Source: Endomicrobium sp. (GTDB lineage Bacteria; Elusimicrobiota; Endomicrobiia; Endomicrobiales; Endomicrobiaceae). From it: a DNA stretch of 9,458 bases. Below are positions 7,300-9,458 of the stretch, piece after piece. The stretch's first letter is position 1; every line of letters starts with the position of its first letter. The position numbers and the translations under genes are program-made. The notes under the pieces were generated by a model, which saw only the letters and a list, made by a program, of their open reading frames with translations, ran no database searches and had not been told where the DNA came from. The stretch is from the NCBI GenBank assembly GCA_031264895.1, contig JAISDI010000249.1:1-9458 (forward strand). Direction: 5' to 3'.

Positions 7300-7451
7300 C
7301 AACAATATTATTTTTAGGCGGTGGCTGTATGCGGCTTTTTGGCAGTCCGGATAAGCGTTTTGCGCGGCAAAGACAAGAGTACAAAAATGCGGGTGGAGTG
7401 AGGAGTCGTCGCAACGAGTCAACAACTTTTGCTTTCATTTCATATTGTTGA
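7299..7451. repeat. GC-rich island with 10-bp terminal inverted repeats (MITE-like)
   Basis: TCAACAATAT at 7299-7308 is the exact reverse complement of ATATTGTTGA at 7442-7451. These repeats bracket 153 bases whose core (about 7317-7420) is about 55% GC by hand count, against roughly 22% in the adjoining GNAT gene. A further TCAACAA copy lies inside at 7419-7425. The core has long open frames on both strands, a common property of GC-rich dispersed repeats. I see no transposase and no convincing target-site duplication at the flanks. It behaves like a non-autonomous mobile or dispersed element inserted just upstream of the GNAT ribosome-binding site. A single copy in this window cannot prove mobility. 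Confidence 0.45.
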
Positions 7452-7458
7452 CTTTTTT
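7418..7458 (+). terminator. Possible intrinsic terminator, plus-strand direction
   Basis: GTCAACAA (7418-7425) pairs perfectly with TTGTTGAC (7445-7452), followed at once by six T residues (7453-7458). The 19-base loop is longer than usual and the stem is AT-rich. The flanking genes lie on the other strand, so it would end an antisense or element-borne transcript rather than a known operon. The same right arm also forms the terminal inverted repeat of the GC-rich island. Confidence 0.3.
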
Positions 7459-7471
7459 CTTTCAGATAATC

Positions 7472-8005
7472 TTATACAAACCGTACAATTTCTTCAAATG
7501 CCTTACGGTTTTTTTGACGGATAGTCTCATTTAAAGGATATCCTAAAGCAATCACATATCCAAATTGTTTTTCTGCCGGAATATTCAATAATTCACAAAT
7601 CTTTTTCCTGTCATAAATGCCTATAATACAACTTCCAAGCCCTTGTTCCGCAGCTTCCAGACAAATATAGGCGGCAGCGGCGCCCAAATCACCTTTTGCA
7701 TAATACTGGCTGTCAAGAAATCCGCTGATGACAGGACTTAAAACAGCATGTTCTTCAAGAACAATAATAAATGCTTTTGCCGTGTTAAGCCAAACGTTCT
7801 GTTTCAACTGTTGTCCGCATAATGCTATTTGGCTGACAATGTCTTTATTCTCTGCCACAACAAAACTCCATGGCTGGGAATTACAGCCTGAATGCGCTAA
7901 CCGGCCTGCTTCAACACATTGTACCAATTTGTTATGTTCCACAGACCGTTCCGAAAAACCGCGGCAGCTTTGACGACGTTTACATAAATCCAAAAAATCA
8001 TTCAT
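7472..8005 (-). CDS. Nitroreductase-family flavoprotein
   Basis: This is a 177-residue FMN-dependent oxidoreductase of the nitroreductase family, of the short class found in anaerobes. Such proteins use NAD(P)H to reduce nitroaromatics, quinones or flavins, and the natural substrate here is unknown. Motifs include RRQSCRGF at 10-17 (FMN-phosphate contact of the RRSxR type), HSGCNSQPW at 38-46, DLGAAAAYICLEAAEQGLGS at 106-125 (the central helix), ALGYP at 153-157, and the terminal RKAFEEIVRF. It is rich in cysteine (8, 14, 30, 41, 63, 115, 126, 137), with no spacing typical of an iron-sulfur cluster. The ATG at 8005 follows TGGAGGA at good spacing. Its base composition is ordinary for the window, unlike the GNAT gene downstream, from which it is separated by the GC-rich island. 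Confidence 0.9.
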   Translation of the reverse strand: MNDFLDLCKRRQSCRGFSERSVEHNKLVQCVEAGRLAHSGCNSQPWSFVVAENKDIVSQIALCGQQLKQNVWLNTAKAFIIVLEEHAVLSPVISGFLDSQYYAKGDLGAAAAYICLEAAEQGLGSCIIGIYDRKKICELLNIPAEKQFGYVIALGYPLNETIRQKNRKAFEEIVRFV

Positions 8006-8033
8006 GAAAAATATCCTCCAATAATTATTTTAT

Positions 8034-8042
8034 ATTATACCA
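8034..8042 (-). promoter_or_regulatory. Extended -10 promoter of the nitroreductase gene
   Basis: On the minus strand TGGTATAAT is a perfect extended -10 (TGn plus TATAAT). Transcription would start near 8027 and give a short leader of about 20 bases containing the GGAGGA ribosome-binding site at 8014-8019. No convincing -35 hexamer is seen, which the TGn extension can compensate for. Confidence 0.6.
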
Positions 8043-8067
8043 TTAATTGTATGGCGACACAGAGCAT

Positions 8068-8091
8068 ACAGACCTGTTATACGATGCGTAT
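8068..8091. promoter_or_regulatory. Two small dyads upstream of the nitroreductase promoter
   Basis: ACAG-AC-CTGT (8068-8077) and ATACG-ATG-CGTAT (8079-8091) are neighbouring inverted repeats. They lie about 40-65 bases upstream of the predicted nitroreductase start site, where an activator might bind. They are short, and no regulator gene is present in the window. The rest of the 8043-8213 gap shows no ORF, RNA gene or strong hairpin. Confidence 0.2.
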
Positions 8092-8213
8092 TTGATAAAT
8101 TACGAATTTACTTTTTAAAATTCCATACATATATTACTGATACAAACTTTAGTTTTCAATATTTTTGTTTGTGACGGCGTTTGAGCCAAGTTTTGATATC
8201 TCACGGAGCAGGC

Positions 8214-9458
8214 TTATTTCAGCGTCTGGTTTTTTATTTTGAATTCTTTTGTCGGATAATAGTAGTAAAAAGAAGGATTGTCTTGTATTCTCACCTTTGG
8301 GGTTTCGTTTAGACGGATATATTTTTCCGTCATGTCAAAAGTAATTTTATTCCCGTATAAATCCATCTCAAGCGCTTCGGGCTTCTTTGTTGTTTTTACG
8401 AAAATTAATTTTCTGCCTTTTATTTGGTTTAGGACTTCCGTTTCATTAAAGCCTATCAGAGATATTTCCGCGTCTTTTATTCCTGAAAACGACATAAACT
8501 GCATGAAAGAGTCCATATAATATTTATCGTATACGGCGGTTTTTTTGTACAGTATGAAAGTACTTAAACTGTTGTTTATAGTTTGTATCGCGGTAATCCT
8601 ATATCCGTCATATATATTGAACGTAAGTTTATCTTTTGCGATAAATTTCGGAACGGTAAGACAGAAAAAAGTCAGTATCAGGCAGCATGCGCAATAAACA
8701 AAACGTTTTTTGTCTTTAAAATGAGTTGCAAAAAAGAAAAAAAAGAAAAGCAGCGTAAGCATTAGTATGGAAGGTTTTGCGGTCATGACTGTTGAAAAGC
8801 CGAAACTTGCGGCAATGTCTACTGTTATTAAAACGAAGCGCACTATTACGGAAATAATTACCGAAACTGCGATCGACGCATACGATGAAATGAAAGTTAA
8901 AAAATAAAATAAAAATCCGAGCGGCGTTATTATGCCTATGAGCGGCACTACTATTATGTTTGCCGCAAAAGAAATAAGCGAGATTTTGCCGAAATAATAC
9001 ATACATACCGGTATAAGCAGCATTTGCGCGGACATTGTGACCGAAAATACTCCGCAGAAAAATTTTAAAATTATATTTTTGACATTTCCGAATATTCTAA
9101 AAATATCTCCGTAAAAATAAATTATCCCTATAGTCGCCGCGTATGACATCTGGAAAGAAGCGGTAAAAAGCTGCTGCGGCTGAAATATTAAAATCAAAAG
9201 CGCAGACAGCGCCAGAGAATTATAAATCAGCGGTTCTCTTCTTAAAGCCAAAGCTGTCAAAATCGAAGCAAACATTATTCCTGCGCGCATTGCCGGAGGG
9301 TTAGCGCCCGTAGCCAGCACATATAAAAAAACAAAAGGAATGCTTAAAAGAGAAGCTTTGCTCAACGGCAGCCCGAAAAGTTTAAAAATCGCCAAAAGCA
9401 TTGCGCCCACAAAACTGACATGCAGCCCGCTGACGACTAAAATGTGCATTAGTCCCGC
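8214..9458 (-). CDS. comEC: ComEC/Rec2 DNA-uptake channel protein, partial (5' end outside window)
   Basis: ComEC is the inner-membrane channel that takes single-stranded DNA into the cytoplasm during natural transformation. The frame is open to the right edge and reads AGLMHILVVSGLHV, the conserved middle motif of the family. The N-terminal part (DUF4131/OB-fold region) therefore lies beyond the window and the internal ATG at 9449 is not the start. Counting from that Met, the competence domain has many membrane segments to about 270, with SGLHV (7-11), PPAMRAGIMF (51-60) and PQQLFTASFQMSYAATIGI (91-109). The tail (about 275-375) matches the position and outline of the usual metallo-beta-lactamase domain, but has no HxHxDH or DxGQGD motif. 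It ends at a TAA at 8214-8216. The family is sure; whether the tail still acts on DNA is doubtful. Confidence 0.9.
   Translation of the reverse strand, partial: AGLMHILVVSGLHVSFVGAMLLAIFKLFGLPLSKASLLSIPFVFLYVLATGANPPAMRAGIMFASILTALALRREPLIYNSLALSALLILIFQPQQLFTASFQMSYAATIGIIYFYGDIFRIFGNVKNIILKFFCGVFSVTMSAQMLLIPVCMYYFGKISLISFAANIIVVPLIGIITPLGFLFYFLTFISSYASIAVSVIISVIVRFVLITVDIAASFGFSTVMTAKPSILMLTLLFFFFFFATHFKDKKRFVYCACCLILTFFCLTVPKFIAKDKLTFNIYDGYRITAIQTINNSLSTFILYKKTAVYDKYYMDSFMQFMSFSGIKDAEISLIGFNETEVLNQIKGRKLIFVKTTKKPEALEMDLYGNKITFDMTEKYIRLNETPKVRIQDNPSFYYYYPTKEFKIKNQTLK

Noticed and set aside
7288..7425. A 46-residue N-terminal extension of the GNAT protein starting at TTG 7425.
   Set aside because: The extension runs through the GC-rich island, has no GNAT similarity, and a strong AAGGAG site directly precedes the ATG at 7287.
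7299..7451. Reading the GC-rich island as an insertion sequence with a transposase.
   Set aside because: It is far too short, contains no transposase motif, and shows no convincing target-site duplication; at most it is a non-autonomous element.
8043..8213. A small RNA, riboswitch or terminator in the gap between the nitroreductase promoter and the comEC stop.
   Set aside because: Only 3-5 bp stems were found and there is no hairpin followed by a T-run on the comEC strand, so nothing beyond the two small dyads can be supported.
9447..9449. ATG at 9449 as the start of comEC.
   Set aside because: It lies inside the conserved family motif and the frame is open upstream to the window edge, so it is an internal methionine.

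Overview
The window looks like part of a compact, AT-rich chromosome of an anaerobic, double-membrane (Gram-negative-type) bacterium. Genes are tightly packed, with one-base stop/start overlaps and good Shine-Dalgarno sites. The mix of housekeeping genes (recN, NAD kinase, comEC) with a phenylacetate-CoA-ligase/ACT/sodium-symporter operon resembles what I would expect from Elusimicrobiota (Endomicrobium-like). That assignment rests on gene content and general feel only and is tentative. No rRNA, tRNA, CRISPR array or transposase gene is visible.

Layout. (1) Minus strand, about 34-2525: NAD kinase followed by recN, overlapping by one base (TGATG). (2) A 91-bp divergent intergenic region (2526-2616) holds a strong extended -10 and a palindromic double -10. 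(3) Plus strand, 2617-6467: a four-gene operon made of phenylacetate-CoA ligase, a tandem-ACT protein, a sodium:solute symporter and a secreted M23/LytM-like protein without recognisable zinc ligands. The last two overlap by one base. (4) Minus strand, 6511-7287: a very AT-rich gene for a two-domain GNAT acetyltransferase, probably acquired. (5) 7299-7451: a GC-rich island bounded by perfect 10-bp inverted repeats, lying directly against the GNAT ribosome-binding site. (6) Minus strand, 7472-8005: a short nitroreductase-family flavoprotein with its own extended -10 promoter. (7) 8043-8213: intergenic, with only two small dyads. (8) Minus strand, 8214 to the right edge: the C-terminal part of ComEC/Rec2, whose metallo-beta-lactamase-like tail has lost its metal ligands.

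How the genes work together. The plus-strand operon suggests uptake of an organic acid or amino acid by the symporter, CoA activation of an aryl acid by the PaaK-type ligase, and ligand sensing by the ACT protein. The role of the LytM-like protein there is unknown. RecN and ComEC both concern DNA (repair and uptake) but are far apart and not co-transcribed. The 6.5-8.0 kb stretch is the accessory part of the window: base composition changes abruptly from about 40% GC to about 22% in the GNAT gene and about 55% in the island. I see no clear new multi-gene system. The items most worth a second look are the MITE-like GC island and its overlapping reading frames, and the two apparent pseudo-enzymes (LytM-like protein and ComEC tail).
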